DNA from: Prescottella defluvii
GTDB lineage: Bacteria > Actinomycetota > Actinomycetes > Mycobacteriales > Mycobacteriaceae
Reading direction: 5' to 3'
NCBI RefSeq assembly: GCF_000738775.1
Contig: NZ_JPOC01000057.1
Location: 55,712-119,711, forward strand
DNA: 64,000 nt
In this document: positions 17,109-28,360 of the stretch, one piece after another
Layout of the letters: each line of letters opens with the position of its first letter
How positions within the stretch are numbered: position 1 is the stretch's first letter
The notes under the pieces: model-generated
Told to the model about the DNA's origin: nothing
Database searches by the model: none
The model's input: only the letters and a program-made list of their open reading frames with translations
Translations under genes and position numbers: made by a program

Positions 17109-17810
17109 ATGGATCGAGTGACCGATAACGCCCGCATCCTGCTCGTCGACGACGACGTCAAGGTCCTGTCCTCCCTCACGCGGGGGCTCCGACTGTCCGG
17201 ATTCCAACTGGAGACCGCGGCGGACGGGGCCACCGCGTTGGGGGCAGTCGCCGCGTCGTGCCCGGATGCGATCGTTCTCGACGTCAACATGCCTGGACTC
17301 GACGGGGTCAGTGTCGTGACCGCACTGCGGGCGATGGGCAACGACGTCCCGATCTGTGTGCTCAGCGCGCGCAGCACAGTCGGCGACCGGATCGCGGGAC
17401 TCGAGGCCGGCGCCGACGACTACCTCACCAAACCCTTCGAGCTCGGCGAACTGGTGGCCCGGCTACGAGCGCTGCTGCGCCGCGCACCGCGCACCCCGGC
17501 GCCCGCCGGCACCATCACGGTGGGACCGCTCGAGGTGGACCTGCCGGGACGGCGGGTCCACATGGGCGGCACGCGGGTCGAACTCACGAAACGGGAATTC
17601 GATCTGCTGGCGGTGCTCGCGGAGAACGCCGGCATCGTGCTGAGCCGGGTGCGTCTGCTGGAGTTGGTATGGGGCTACGACTTCGACGCCGACACCAACG
17701 TCGTCGACGTCTTCGTGACCTACCTGCGGAAGAAGCTGGAGGCGAACGGAATGCCGCGAGTACTCCACACCGTCCGCGGTGTCGGCTTCGTGCTGCGGGA
17801 ACAGCCGTGA
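17109..17810 (+). CDS. OmpR-family response regulator (PrrA-like)
   Basis: 233 residues. The receiver domain (8-120) has the acidic pair at D14-D15, the phospho-acceptor D58 in [12 protein letters not shown] and the conserved Lys of YLTKPF near 108. A winged-helix DNA-binding domain (135-230) ends in the [13 protein letters not shown] signature. Overall sequence recalls mycobacterial PrrA. It activates or represses genes when phosphorylated by the kinase encoded immediately downstream (GTGA overlap at 17807-17810). Its targets cannot be read from sequence; the small secreted protein gene just upstream is an obvious candidate. Confidence 0.9.
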   Translation: MDRVTDNARILLVDDDVKVLSSLTRGLRLSGFQLETAADGATALGAVAASCPDAIVLDVNMPGLDGVSVVTALRAMGNDVPICVLSARSTVGDRIAGLEAGADDYLTKPFELGELVARLRALLRRAPRTPAPAGTITVGPLEVDLPGRRVHMGGTRVELTKREFDLLAVLAENAGIVLSRVRLLELVWGYDFDADTNVVDVFVTYLRKKLEANGMPRVLHTVRGVGFVLREQP

Positions 17811-19099
17811 CGGCCCGCCGATCCTCGCTGTCGCTGCGGACCCGGGTCGCACTGGTCTCCGGACTGGCCGCCGCCATCGTCATCGTCGCGATCGGGGCGG
17901 CTTTCGCAGTGTTCCTGCGCGTCAACGAATCCGACCAACTCGACCGCACCCTCGACGCGGTGTCCCTCAGTGTCGCCTCGCAGGTCACCGCAGCGAGCGA
18001 GACCAGCCCTGCGATGGGTTCCCCCGACGTCGGCACCGTCCCCTCGGTGACGGCCACCGAACCCGAGCCGGTCCGCACGACGACGATCGACGGTACCTCC
18101 GTGCGGGCGAAGGACGTTCCGATCGGCGGAGCGGTCGGCCAGGTGGTCGCCGTGTCGGTTCCCGAGGACGCACTCAGCCGCGCCATCCGGGAACAGCAGT
18201 GGCAGGTCGCCGCGGTCGCCGCCGCCGCGATCGCGGTCGCCGCCGGACTCGGCTGGCTCCTCGCCGGGCGGGCGGTACGGCCACTGCAGCGCCTCGCCGC
18301 CGCCACCCACACGGTGGGAGACGAGTTGCCCGCGGCGCTCCCCGACATCCGCGGTGCCCGCGAAGCGGAAGAACTCGGCGACGCGATCCGGCACATGCTC
18401 GACCGGATAGGCAAGGCCCAGAATCGGACCCGGGAAGCACTCGGCGCGGCCCGCGACTTCGCGGCCGTCTCCGCCCACGAACTGCGCACGCCGCTCACCT
18501 CGATGCGCACCGATCTCGAGGTACTCGCGACCATGCCGCTCACCGACGAACAGCGCACCGAGATCCTTTGCGAACTACGCGCCACCGAACGGCAGATCGA
18601 TGCCACCCTCACCGACCTCGAGAGTCTGGCGGTGGGCGAGTTGTCCGACGTCGCCGATCACGAGGACATCGATCTCGTGGAGCTCGCGGACCGCTGCGTG
18701 CAGGAATCGTCCCGACGCCTGCCTCACGTGGCGATCACACTGACCGCCCCGCCGACGCTACCGATGCGCGGGCTGCCGTCGGGTCTCCGGATGGTGCTCG
18801 AGAACGCGATCGCGAATGCCGACCGGCACGGGCGCGCCGACCGCATCGAGATCACCGTCGCCGGGACCACGCACGCAGTCACGATCACCGTCGACGACAA
18901 CGGCATCGGCGTCCCGGAGGACGAGCGGACAACGGCGTTCGAGCGCTTCGCACGAGGCGTGTCCGCGCACCCCGACGGCTCCGGGCTGGGGCTGGCCCTG
19001 ATCGCGCAGCAGGCAGCGCTGCACCGGGGCACCGCCGAGCTGACCGACAGTCCACTCGGCGGCGCCCGGCTGCGGATCGACCTGCCGGCAGCCCACTGA
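17807..19099 (+). CDS. membrane sensor histidine kinase (PrrB-like)
   Basis: 430 residues. Two membrane helices (about 14-37 and 133-154) flank an extracytoplasmic sensor domain of about 95 residues. A HAMP domain follows (about 155-208). H-box [13 protein letters not shown] carries H224. The ATP-binding domain has an N-box [11 protein letters not shown], a DDNGIGVP G1 box and GSGLGLALI. It should autophosphorylate at H224 and pass the phosphate to D58 of the upstream regulator. The GTG start overlaps the regulator stop as GTGA. The ligand is unknown. Confidence 0.9.
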   Translation: MTARRSSLSLRTRVALVSGLAAAIVIVAIGAAFAVFLRVNESDQLDRTLDAVSLSVASQVTAASETSPAMGSPDVGTVPSVTATEPEPVRTTTIDGTSVRAKDVPIGGAVGQVVAVSVPEDALSRAIREQQWQVAAVAAAAIAVAAGLGWLLAGRAVRPLQRLAAATHTVGDELPAALPDIRGAREAEELGDAIRHMLDRIGKAQNRTREALGAARDFAAVSAHELRTPLTSMRTDLEVLATMPLTDEQRTEILCELRATERQIDATLTDLESLAVGELSDVADHEDIDLVELADRCVQESSRRLPHVAITLTAPPTLPMRGLPSGLRMVLENAIANADRHGRADRIEITVAGTTHAVTITVDDNGIGVPEDERTTAFERFARGVSAHPDGSGLGLALIAQQAALHRGTAELTDSPLGGARLRIDLPAAH

Positions 19100-19105
19100 C
19101 CGCAG

Positions 19106-20140
19106 CTAGTCCGCCAGGTCGGCCGTGATCTCCGTGAACAACGCCTCGATCGCCTCGGCATCGATGTCGTCGATCGACGGCGGATTCCACGACGGCGTGC
19201 GGTCCTTGTCGACCAGCACCGCGCGCACACCCTCGACGAAGTCGGCGTTGCGGGTGACCTCGGCACCGAGGACCAGTTCGAGCGCCAGGCACTGCTGCAG
19301 CGTCAGCCCCGCACCCCGGCGCACCAACTCCGCGGTGATCCACAGGCTGCTGGGAGCCAGCGTCGTGAGCGCCTCACGAGTCTGCTTGGACCACTCGTCG
19401 TCGCCGGTCAGCCGCGCGATCATGTCGGTGACACTGCCCGACCCGAAGACCCGGTCGATCTCGCCGAGCTGCTCCTTCAGCTCCGACGCCGGCGCGTCGA
19501 CGCTGTAGCGGGCGAGCACGCCGTCCAGATCCCCGCCGCTCCCGGCTCGGATCTCGTCGGCGAGGGCGCCGAGCTTGTCGCTGGGCACGAAGTGGGTGGC
19601 CAGTCCGGTGACGACGGCATCGGCGGCGGAGGCGCGGGCACCGGTCAGGCCCAGGTACATGCCCGTAGCGCCGGTCAGCCGGGGCAGGAAGTAGCTGGCC
19701 CCGACATCGGGGAAGAAGCCGATCGCGGTCTCGGGCATCGCGAGCACGGCCTTCTCGGTCACCACACGCACCGACCCGTGCACCGAGATGCCGAGGCCGC
19801 CGCCCATCGCGTGCCCGTCGATCAGCGCAACATACGGCTTGGGATAGTTCGCGATGAGCGCATTGAGTTCGTACTCGGTGGAGAAGAACTTGTGGACGGC
19901 ATTGTGGTCACGGTCCAGTGCGGACTGCCGCACCGACTTGATGTCGCCACCGGCGCAGAATGCCCGGTCCGACGAACTGGTCACCAGCACCGCCGCGATG
20001 GCGTCGTCGTCCCGCCACTGCACCAGTGCCGCATGTATGTCCCGGATCATGCTCGCATCCAAGGCGTTGAGTGCCCTCGGGCGATCGAGCACGATCTCCG
20101 CGACGTTTCCGTGTACCCGGGTCTGGATGAACGACGTCAC
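19106..20140 (-). CDS. 3-hydroxyisobutyryl-CoA hydrolase / enoyl-CoA hydratase family
   Basis: 344 residues, crotonase fold. The oxyanion-hole loops are AFCAGGDIKSV (about 60-70) and HAMGGGLGISVHG (about 108-120). The catalytic-region ETAIGFFPDVGASYFLPRL block matches hydroxyisobutyryl-CoA hydrolases better than hydratases. The extra C-terminal 90 residues also match that subgroup. It would release 3-hydroxyisobutyrate from its CoA ester in valine breakdown. It is the last gene of a four-gene minus-strand run, 29 nt after the PdxH-like gene. No other valine-degradation genes are in the window. Confidence 0.85.
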   Translation of the reverse strand: MTSFIQTRVHGNVAEIVLDRPRALNALDASMIRDIHAALVQWRDDDAIAAVLVTSSSDRAFCAGGDIKSVRQSALDRDHNAVHKFFSTEYELNALIANYPKPYVALIDGHAMGGGLGISVHGSVRVVTEKAVLAMPETAIGFFPDVGASYFLPRLTGATGMYLGLTGARASAADAVVTGLATHFVPSDKLGALADEIRAGSGGDLDGVLARYSVDAPASELKEQLGEIDRVFGSGSVTDMIARLTGDDEWSKQTREALTTLAPSSLWITAELVRRGAGLTLQQCLALELVLGAEVTRNADFVEGVRAVLVDKDRTPSWNPPSIDDIDAEAIEALFTEITADLAD

Positions 20141-20169
20141 CGGACCTCCTTATGTTCTTCTCGATCGGT

Positions 20170-20886
20170 TCACGGCCACAGCGCGTCACGGACCCAGCCC
20201 ACGCCCTCGACTTCCAGGCTGCGCCGGTACCGCACCCGCAGGTGCCGGCGGCCCGGATCGGCGTGCCAGAACTCCACCGTCTCCGGGACCAGACGCCAAG
20301 CCTGCCAGGTGTCCTCGACGTAGGACGGATCGGCCTCCACCTCGGCCACCGACGCCCGCACCGCGGCGTCGTACTCGCCGACATCGGTGAGGATCTCGCT
20401 CTGCCGACTGGCCGCGGCCACCGCACGCGCCGTCACGGACCGTTCCCGGAAGTCGCGTGCGCTCACCTCCGCCTCACCGCGCACGACCGGACCCCGCACC
20501 CGCACCTGACGGCCCTGCTCCCGCCAGTAGAAGGTCAGCGCGGCAACCGGATCAGCGTCCAACTGCCGCGCCTTGGGCGAACGCCGGTCCGACGAGAACC
20601 ACCAACCGGCCTCAGTGACGTCCTTCAGCAACAGAGTGCGGGCGTCGGGTGCGCCGGCCTCGTCCACCGTCGACAGCGTCGCGACGTGCGGTTCGACCAC
20701 CCCGGCCTCGACGGCCTCCTCGAGCCAGTCCACGAACAGCGCCATCGGATCGGCGGGCAGCGCCGCGCCTGCCGCAGCGCCGGGCATGGGGAGACCGGTC
20801 GTGGGGGCAGTGGCCGATGCACCGGGAATGGCTCGGATCCAGCTACGGGTGTCCGGATACGACGCACGGGTCTGCTTGGCGGACAT
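20170..20886 (-). CDS. pyridoxamine 5'-phosphate oxidase-like flavoprotein
   Basis: 238 residues, FMN-binding split barrel of the PdxH family. The block ATLSTVDEAGAPDARTLLLK (about 69-88) is the FMN-binding strand pair. FYWREQGRQVRVRGPV follows, and a C-terminal dimerisation part (WRLVPETVEFWHADPGRRHL) replaces the RLHDR of classical PdxH with a related but altered sequence. It may oxidise pyridoxamine or pyridoxine phosphate to PLP, or be a specialised relative. The start is ATG 20884-20886. The gene is 17 nt downstream of the VOC gene and 29 nt upstream of the hydrolase gene. Confidence 0.7.
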   Translation of the reverse strand: MSAKQTRASYPDTRSWIRAIPGASATAPTTGLPMPGAAAGAALPADPMALFVDWLEEAVEAGVVEPHVATLSTVDEAGAPDARTLLLKDVTEAGWWFSSDRRSPKARQLDADPVAALTFYWREQGRQVRVRGPVVRGEAEVSARDFRERSVTARAVAAASRQSEILTDVGEYDAAVRASVAEVEADPSYVEDTWQAWRLVPETVEFWHADPGRRHLRVRYRRSLEVEGVGWVRDALWP

Positions 20887-20903
20887 ACGCCGAACCCTAG
20901 TCG

Positions 20904-21302
20904 TCACTCCTTGATCGGGCCGGACAGCATCCAGCGATGCCCGAACGGGTCGATCAGCGTCGCGTTGCGGCGGCCGTGGTTCTCCGAGATCCACCGCTCC
21001 ACCGTGCCGCCGGCGTCGTGGGCACGTTCGAGCACCAGGTCGGTGTCGTCGACGGGCAGCATCAGACTCACCGACGTGGCACCCGATTCCGGTGCGCTGA
21101 GCCCCATCTCCGGGAACTCCTCGGCCAGATAGATCATCCCGGACTGCAGTCGTAGTTCGGCGTGCCCGATCCGGCCGTCGTCCATCACGATCGGTTCGCC
21201 CACCAACTGGGCACCGAACGCCTTTCGGTACCACTCGATCGCCTGCACCGCCCCGCGCACCGTGAGATACGGCAGGGCCCCTGCGGCAGGAAGATCCGTC
21301 AC
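20904..21302 (-). CDS. VOC-family (glyoxalase/PhnB-like) protein
   Basis: 132 residues, two beta-alpha-beta-beta-beta modules. AIEWYRKAFGAQ (about 22-33) and the C-terminal ATLIDPFGHRWML are typical of PhnB-like vicinal oxygen chelate proteins. Some in this group bind metal and act on dicarbonyls or resist antibiotics; this one cannot be assigned a substrate. The GTG start overlaps the upstream SnoaL-like gene stop as GTGA (21299-21302), so the two are translationally coupled. Confidence 0.8.
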   Translation of the reverse strand: MTDLPAAGALPYLTVRGAVQAIEWYRKAFGAQLVGEPIVMDDGRIGHAELRLQSGMIYLAEEFPEMGLSAPESGATSVSLMLPVDDTDLVLERAHDAGGTVERWISENHGRRNATLIDPFGHRWMLSGPIKE

Positions 21303-21796
21303 GGCACGATCCCGGACGCCGTTCCGGACGGCGGCGACCCGATCAGGGCCCACCGGTTCGACGTGAGGCGGAAACTCGGCATGTCCGCGAGCGAGTACAC
21401 CGACTCGTAGGTGCGCTCGTACGAGGTCTGCGCGATCTTCCACCGGCCGGCGGCATCCCGCCGGTAGCTGTCCTGGTAGAAGGCCGCGCCGTGCATCATC
21501 ATCTGGTCGCCGGGCACCACGACGGTGTCGGACAGGTACCAGATCCCCGTCGCGGTGTCCCCGTGCACGTCGATCTCCGGATGGCCGCAGTGGTGCTCGG
21601 TGATCACGTGCGGACCGAGAGTGTCCTGCAGGAACGATACGAATGCATCCCGCGAATCGAATCGGAGATGCTCGGCGTACGTGGCCGTGGCCTCGGGCAG
21701 GAGGGTGTCCGCGAAGTCGACCCACGACTTGGTGTCGAGGGCACGCACGTACCGGTACTTGAGCCGACTGATCTCGGCAATCGCCTCCAGATCCAC
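21299..21796 (-). CDS. SnoaL/NTF2-like protein
   Basis: 165 residues, cone-like alpha+beta fold. The opening helix EISRLKYRYVRALDTKSW is characteristic of SnoaL_4 proteins. The HHCGHPEIDVHGDTATGIWYL strand pair and the RWKIAQTSYERTYE strand follow. Members act as dehydratases, isomerases or cyclases, or bind small molecules. The GTG at 21794-21796 is the only start near the family N-terminus. It leads a four-gene minus-strand run with VOC, PdxH-like and CoA hydrolase genes. Together they suggest small-molecule catabolism of unknown substrate. Confidence 0.75.
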   Translation of the reverse strand: MDLEAIAEISRLKYRYVRALDTKSWVDFADTLLPEATATYAEHLRFDSRDAFVSFLQDTLGPHVITEHHCGHPEIDVHGDTATGIWYLSDTVVVPGDQMMMHGAAFYQDSYRRDAAGRWKIAQTSYERTYESVYSLADMPSFRLTSNRWALIGSPPSGTASGIVP

Positions 21797-21908
21797 GCTG
21801 CCCGCCCTCCGCCCGAACCCGTACGGTACAAGTGCAGGCTAACCGTCACCACGGACTTTTGGGGTCCGTAGTGCGATTATCGTTGCCGGGCAGCTACATC
21901 GCCGCGCC

Positions 21909-23698
<1,790 letters not shown>

Positions 23699-23699
<1 letters not shown>

Positions 23700-24637
23700 C
23701 AGTGGCTGCCTTCTTCCGGCTCGGGATCGATCACGCGTGCGCCGGGGACGGGCCCGCTCGCGACGCGTACGGTGCGGCACACTCCCGCACCCGAGAGTTC
23801 GGCCCCCACCGCGACCGCGGCGTCGGCGTCCTCGCACAGGAACGCGCACGTCGGGCCGGAACCCGACACGATCCCGGCCAGTGCGCCCGCGGTGACGCCG
23901 GCGCGCAGGGTGCGACGAAGATCGGGGGCCAGCGACAGCGCCGCCGCCTGCAGGTCGTTGCCGAGCAGTGGCGCCAACGCGGCCGCGTCACCGGTCGCGA
24001 GCGCGCGCATCAGGTCCGCGACGTCACCTACCCGCGGCGGATCGCCCTCCGCGCGGAGCCGATCGAGTTCGCGGAACACCGTCGGCGTCGACAGCCCGCC
24101 CTTCGCGAGCGCCAGCACCCAGTGGAACGTGTTGCGTGAGAGCACCGGCAGCAGCTTCTCGCCGCGCCCGGTGCCGACCGCGGTCCCACCGTGCAGGGAG
24201 AACGGGACGTCGCTGCCCAGGCGTGCCGCGAAACCGCTCAACTCGTCGCGGCTCAGACCCAGACCCCACAGCTGGTCGAGGGCCACCAGCGCCGCGGCCG
24301 CGTCGGCGCTGCCGCCCGCCATGCCGCCGGCGACCGGGATGCCCTTGACGATCGAGATCTCGACGTCGGGTGCGACCCCCGCCTCGGCGGCCAGCAACTC
24401 GGCGGCCTTCCACACCAGGTTCGTGTGGTCGGTCGGGACCGTCGCCGCGCCCTCTCCGCGCACCCGGACCGTCAGGGTCTCCGCGGGCACCACCGAGAGG
24501 TCGTCGCTGAGGGAGAGCGCCTGGAAGACCGTGCTGAGTTCGTGATAGCCGTCCTCGCGCAGGTCGCCGACGGCAAGGTGCAGGTTGACCTTGGACGGGG
24601 CCCGGACCGTGACGGGGCGTGGGACGACGGAAAGCAC
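23699..24637 (-). CDS. ispE: 4-diphosphocytidyl-2-C-methyl-D-erythritol kinase
   Basis: 312 residues, GHMP kinase. The N-terminal substrate segment [12 protein letters not shown], the ATP loop [16 protein letters not shown] (about 100-115) and the C-terminal [10 protein letters not shown] motif (about 262-271) are all intact. It phosphorylates CDP-methylerythritol in the MEP pathway of isoprenoid synthesis. GTG 24637 is preferred because it begins the family N-terminus; TTG 24649 is in frame and possible. In related genomes ispE follows ksgA directly. Here about 10 kb separates them. Confidence 0.93.
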
Positions 24638-24699
24638 AATTTCCAACAATAGGCGCTCGGCGCGGGGTCACGAAAACGCACCTCAGGCGCCACTTCCGC

Positions 24700-25443
24700 C
24701 TATCGCACGGACCGGACGCCGACACCCAGTCCGACGACCGCGACGGTGACTGCCGCGACCACCCCGGAAAGCACCGCTCCCGACGCGAGATCGCCCGCGA
24801 ACAGGGCGCGCTCGGCGTCGACGACGTACCCGAGCGGGTTGATCGCGACGAGTGCCCGCATCCAACCCGGGGCGTCGTCGAGAGGCAGCATCGTGCCCGA
24901 CAGGATCAGCATCGGGAACATCAACGTCTGCTGCACCACCCAGAACATCCAGTCCTGCTCCCGCACCGCCAGCGCGAGCGCGTAGGACAGGGCGCCGAGG
25001 CCCACGCCGAACACCCCGAGCAACACGATGCCGACCAGGGCACCGAGCGGATCGACGTCCAGACCCAGCGGCAGCGCCACCAGGATGATCAGGACGGCCT
25101 GCGCGGCAAGGGGAACCATCTCCTTCGCCGCCCGCCCGATCAGCAACGAGGACCGGTGCACCGGCGTCACCAGCATCCGCTCGTGCGAGCCCTGCTGCAT
25201 CTCCATCAGCAGATTCGAGCCGGTCATCGAGGTGCCGAAGATCGCGATCATCACCAGCACACCGGGGATGAACCAGTTCCACACGCCCTCCTCCATCCCG
25301 GGCACGCCCTTCAGCAGTGGGCCGAACAGGGCGAGCAGGATCAGCGGCTGCGCGAGGCTGAACACGACGCTCACCGGGTCGCGCAGTGTCGGTCGCAGTT
25401 CACGCGCCATGACGATGCTGCTGTCGCGGACGATGCCGGTCAT
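24700..25443 (-). CDS. ABC-2 type exporter permease (DrrB-like)
   Basis: 247 residues, six hydrophobic segments in the ABC-2 pattern. The conserved SGTMLPLDDAPGWMRALVAINPLGYVVDAERAL block is split by a short re-entrant region before the last helix. It would form the membrane channel of a drug or lipid exporter with the ATPase encoded 49 nt upstream. ATG 25441-25443 is preceded by a GAGGAG site. No substrate can be named. The divergent WYL regulator is a likely controller. Confidence 0.88.
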   Translation of the reverse strand: MTGIVRDSSIVMARELRPTLRDPVSVVFSLAQPLILLALFGPLLKGVPGMEEGVWNWFIPGVLVMIAIFGTSMTGSNLLMEMQQGSHERMLVTPVHRSSLLIGRAAKEMVPLAAQAVLIILVALPLGLDVDPLGALVGIVLLGVFGVGLGALSYALALAVREQDWMFWVVQQTLMFPMLILSGTMLPLDDAPGWMRALVAINPLGYVVDAERALFAGDLASGAVLSGVVAAVTVAVVGLGVGVRSVR

Positions 25444-25492
25444 GAGAGGTCTCCTCGGGTCTGGAAGTCGAGTGGTGTGGAAGGGAACGCGC

Positions 25493-26461
25493 TCACGCGG
25501 CGGCCGTCTCACGCAGGCTGCGTCCGGTCAGGCCGAGGAAGACGTCGTCGAGGGTGGGGCGGGTGATCTCCGCGGTCGCGACCCGCAGGCCGTGTCCCTC
25601 CGCGATCCGCAACAGCTCCGGCAGGGTCACGTCGCCCTGACTCGTCCGGACCAGCACGGTGGCACCGGCCACCTCGACGCCGCGGACCGTGACCAGCGTT
25701 TCCGCAAGCCCCGCGACCCGGGTCGCCGCCGCCGGGTCGTCGAGCCCGATGGTCAGCAGGTCCCCCGCGAGATCGGACTTCAGGGCGGTCGCGGTGTCGT
25801 CGGCGATCACCGTGCCGCGGTCGATCACGATCACCCGCTCGGCCATCGCGTCGGCCTCCTCGAGGTAGTGCGTCGTGAGCACGATCGTCGTGCCGCTCTG
25901 CGCCCGGAGCCGCAGGATGTGTTCCCACAGGTTGGCGCGGCTCTGCGGGTCCATCCCGGTGGTCGGCTCGTCGAGGAACAGCAACGGCGGCCGGTGCACG
26001 AGCCCGAGGGCGATGTCGAGGCGTCTCCGCTGACCGCCCGACAGCGTGCTCACCTTCCGCGCGGCCAGGTCGGCGAGCTCCAGCGCCTCGAGGAGCTCGT
26101 CCGCCCGGGCACCCGACGCCGCCTTCGCCATGCCGTAGCACTGCCCCTGCGTCACCAGTTCGTCCCGGACCCGCTGGTTGTGGCCGGCCCCGCTGCCCTG
26201 CCCCACATACCCGATCCGGCGGCGGACCTCGTCGCGGTCGACGGTGACGTCGAAGCCCGCGACACTCGCCCGACCTGACGTCGGCGCCAACAGCGTGGTC
26301 AGCATTCGGAGCGTCGTCGACTTGCCCGCACCGTTGGGTCCGAGCAGCGCCACCAGCTCGCCGTCGGCCACCTCGAGTTCGACGCCCACCACCGCGTCCA
26401 CCGTGTTCTTGCCCTGCTTGAAACGTTTGGTCAACGCCTCCGTGCGGATCATCGCGTGCAT
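25493..26461 (-). CDS. ABC exporter ATPase (DrrA-like)
   Basis: 322 residues. Walker A GPNGAGKST at about 41-49, Q-loop VGQGSGAGHN, signature LSGGQRRRLDIA near 145, Walker B LLFLDEPTTGMD near 163, H-loop TTHYLEEAD. A 90-residue C-terminal extension ends in TLDDVFLGLTGR, the usual DrrA tail. It powers export through the adjacent permease. AGGAACG precedes the ATG. The gene is divergent from the WYL-domain regulator, and the 88-bp gap holds a 6-bp palindrome. Confidence 0.93.
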   Translation of the reverse strand: MHAMIRTEALTKRFKQGKNTVDAVVGVELEVADGELVALLGPNGAGKSTTLRMLTTLLAPTSGRASVAGFDVTVDRDEVRRRIGYVGQGSGAGHNQRVRDELVTQGQCYGMAKAASGARADELLEALELADLAARKVSTLSGGQRRRLDIALGLVHRPPLLFLDEPTTGMDPQSRANLWEHILRLRAQSGTTIVLTTHYLEEADAMAERVIVIDRGTVIADDTATALKSDLAGDLLTIGLDDPAAATRVAGLAETLVTVRGVEVAGATVLVRTSQGDVTLPELLRIAEGHGLRVATAEITRPTLDDVFLGLTGRSLRETAAA

Positions 26462-26520
26462 CGTTCCTGCCTCCCGGTGTCAGTGGCCCGTTCCCTGTCG
26501 CCACGAAACTAGGAGCAATT

Positions 26521-26539
26521 GCGGACACCTACCGTCCGC
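26521..26539. promoter_or_regulatory. candidate operator GCGGAC-N7-GTCCGC
   Basis: A perfect 6-bp inverted repeat in the gap between the ABC exporter operon and the divergent WYL regulator, 10 bp before the regulator start. The position suits autoregulation and control of the exporter by the WYL protein. The assignment rests on symmetry and place only. Confidence 0.5.
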
Positions 26540-26549
26540 TTTCGATGGG

Positions 26550-27530
26550 ATGCTCGAACGCATGCGGGAAACATCGGCACGACTGCTGCGACTGCTGTCC
26601 CTGCTCCAGACCCGCCGGGACTGGTCCGGTGACGAACTGGCGGAGCGGCTCGACATCACGCCACGCACCGTCCGGCGCGACGTGGACAAGCTGCGTCGCA
26701 TCGGCTACCCGGTGGATGCGACGGTGGGCGTCGGGGGCGGTTACCGACTCGGTGCCGGCGCCGAGATGCCGCCCCTGCTGCTCGACGACGACGAGGTCCT
26801 CGCCGTCGCGCTCGGCCTGCAGTCCGGTGCCACCGGATCCGTGGTCGGGATCGGCGATTCGTCACTGCGGGCGCTGACCAAGCTGCGGCAGGTGATGCCG
26901 TCGCGGCTGCGGCACCGCCTCGAATCACTGCAGGTGGACGTCGTGCACCGGGAACCGGCGCCGAGCGCCGTCGACGCCGCGGTGCTGTCGGCGATCGCGT
27001 CCGTGTGCCACAACCACGAGCGGTTGAGGTTCGACTACCGCACCCACGACGGCAGCGAGAGCCGGCGCGAGGTGGAGCCGCATCGGCTCGTCCGGTCCGG
27101 GCAGCGCTGGTACCTGGTCGCGTGGGACACGATGCGCGACGACTGGCGCTCCTTCCGGGTCGACCGAATGGAACCCAAGATCCCGACCGGGCCCAGATTC
27201 ACGCCCCGCGAACTGCCGCCCGGGGGCGCCGCCGAATTCGTGGCCCGCGGCGTCGACCGGGCCGTCACGCAGGTCCGCGCGCGCGTACTGCTCCACGCCG
27301 AGATCGACGAGATCGCCCCGATGGTGGACGCCGCGTGGGCCACCCTCGAGGACGCCCCGGACGACCGCTGCGTGGTGGCGCTGGGCGGCGACTCACTGCA
27401 GTCCATCGCGCGCTGGCTCAGCGCGTTCGACGTCGACTTCACCGTGCTCGACCCGCCCGAGCTGCGCGACGAGTGCCTGCGCAGGGCGGAACGGCACGCA
27501 CAGGTCGCCGAGCGCTACCGCGGCGCCTGA
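26550..27530 (+). CDS. YafY-type HTH/WYL-domain transcriptional regulator
   Basis: 326 residues. An HTH_11 domain (about 6-60, LAERLDITPRTVRRDVDKLR) is followed by a WYL domain (about 145-210) with the motif QRWYLVAWD near 189. A C-terminal WCX-like part follows. WYL domains sense a small ligand or nucleic acid and switch the N-terminal DNA-binding part. ATG 26550 is chosen as the family start; ATG 26562 is an alternative. The divergent layout with the DrrAB-type exporter suggests it controls that operon. Its 3' end overlaps the convergent SnoaL-like gene by 16 bp. Confidence 0.85.
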   Translation: MLERMRETSARLLRLLSLLQTRRDWSGDELAERLDITPRTVRRDVDKLRRIGYPVDATVGVGGGYRLGAGAEMPPLLLDDDEVLAVALGLQSGATGSVVGIGDSSLRALTKLRQVMPSRLRHRLESLQVDVVHREPAPSAVDAAVLSAIASVCHNHERLRFDYRTHDGSESRREVEPHRLVRSGQRWYLVAWDTMRDDWRSFRVDRMEPKIPTGPRFTPRELPPGGAAEFVARGVDRAVTQVRARVLLHAEIDEIAPMVDAAWATLEDAPDDRCVVALGGDSLQSIARWLSAFDVDFTVLDPPELRDECLRRAERHAQVAERYRGA

Positions 27531-27994
27531 CCGGGCACGTCCATCCAACTGCCGCCGACGTCGTTGCGGATCCACTCGACCTCGATCCGCCGGTCCGCGA
27601 TGGCCCACCGGCCGTCGCGGCGCTCGAATCGGTCGAGATACCGCAGCCACACGGTGAGGAAGTTGCGGGTGGGATTGCCGGCGTCGGCTGCGCTGGTGTG
27701 CTGCGCCATCACGTAGGTCTCGGTGTCGGCCGTATCGCCGGCGAGGTCGATCAGCATGTTCCCCACGAAGTGGAATGTCCGGTCGAACAGTCCGAAGCCG
27801 GCGGGGTCACCGAGGAAGTCCATGAACTCGTCGACGCCGCCCTGGTAGAAGGGGGCGTAATCGTTGTGGGCGTCGTCGAAGAAACACTCCCGCACCAGGC
27901 CCCAGTCGCGCCGGTCGACGCCGCGGTAGTAGCGGTGGAGCACGTCACCGATCTCGGCTCGATCGCTGAGTGCACGGGGCTCGTAGGGCGTCAC
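27515..27994 (-). CDS. SnoaL-like protein (second copy of the family in the window)
   Basis: 159 residues, NTF2-like fold. The opening helix DVLHRYYRGVDRRDWGLVRECF, the GNMLIDLAGDTADTETYVMAQH strands and the terminal RWAIADRRIEVEW strand mark it. GTG at 27992-27994 with AAGGA 6 nt upstream is preferred over the in-frame ATG at 28033. It is distinct from the SnoaL-like protein encoded near 21.5 kb, with only the fold in common. A His in AQHTS could serve as the usual catalytic base. The function is unknown. Confidence 0.75.
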   Translation of the reverse strand: MTPYEPRALSDRAEIGDVLHRYYRGVDRRDWGLVRECFFDDAHNDYAPFYQGGVDEFMDFLGDPAGFGLFDRTFHFVGNMLIDLAGDTADTETYVMAQHTSAADAGNPTRNFLTVWLRYLDRFERRDGRWAIADRRIEVEWIRNDVGGSWMDVPGQAPR

Positions 27995-28080
27995 CTCGGT
28001 CCTTCCGTCACGCGGGCGCGGTTGCCGAACCATACTTCCGATTCGGGGACGAGGCGACGATTCGGGCCCGGACACACGGA

Positions 28081-28114
28081 ACGGGGCCCCACTCCCGAAG
28101 GAGTGGGGCCCCGT
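28081..28114 (-). terminator. strong hairpin terminator after the cold-shock gene
   Basis: A perfect 15-bp stem ACGGGGCCCCACTCC with a 4-nt CGAA loop, 42 nt beyond the cold-shock gene stop. The stem is GC-rich but lacks a long U-tract, the usual actinobacterial form. A smaller hairpin lies between it and the gene. Confidence 0.8.
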
Positions 28115-28125
28115 CCTCGGCGTCA

Positions 28126-28142
28126 GTCCGGCTCAGCCGGAC
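28126..28142 (-). terminator. small hairpin before the main terminator
   Basis: GTCCGGCT / AGCCGGAC around a single C, 15 nt beyond the cold-shock gene stop. It may stabilise the transcript end or be an auxiliary terminator. Confidence 0.45.
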
Positions 28143-28156
28143 AGATCCGTGTCAGC

Positions 28157-28360
28157 TCAGACAGCGGTGACGTCGGTGGCCTGCGGGCCCTTGTTGCCCT
28201 GGCCGACCTCGAAGCGCACGCGCTGGTTCTCTTCCAGGGTGCGGAAGCCGTTGGTCTGAATGGCCGAGTAGTGGACGAAGACGTCGGCGGAGCCGTCGTC
28301 GGGCGCGATGAAGCCGAAGCCCTTTTCAGCGTTGAACCACTTCACGGTGCCTTCTGCCAT
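28157..28360 (-). CDS. cspA: cold-shock protein
   Basis: 67 residues, single cold-shock domain. RNP1 KGFGFIAPD (about 13-21) and RNP2 VFVHYSAI (about 27-34) are intact, and the family start [10 protein letters not shown] fixes the ATG. It binds single-stranded nucleic acid and melts RNA structure. It is the only gene on its transcript, with a strong hairpin downstream. A leader or promoter region of up to about 250 bp lies between it and the copper operon. The actinobacterial CspA type is often constitutive rather than cold-induced. Confidence 0.95.
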   Translation of the reverse strand: MAEGTVKWFNAEKGFGFIAPDDGSADVFVHYSAIQTNGFRTLEENQRVRFEVGQGNKGPQATDVTAV

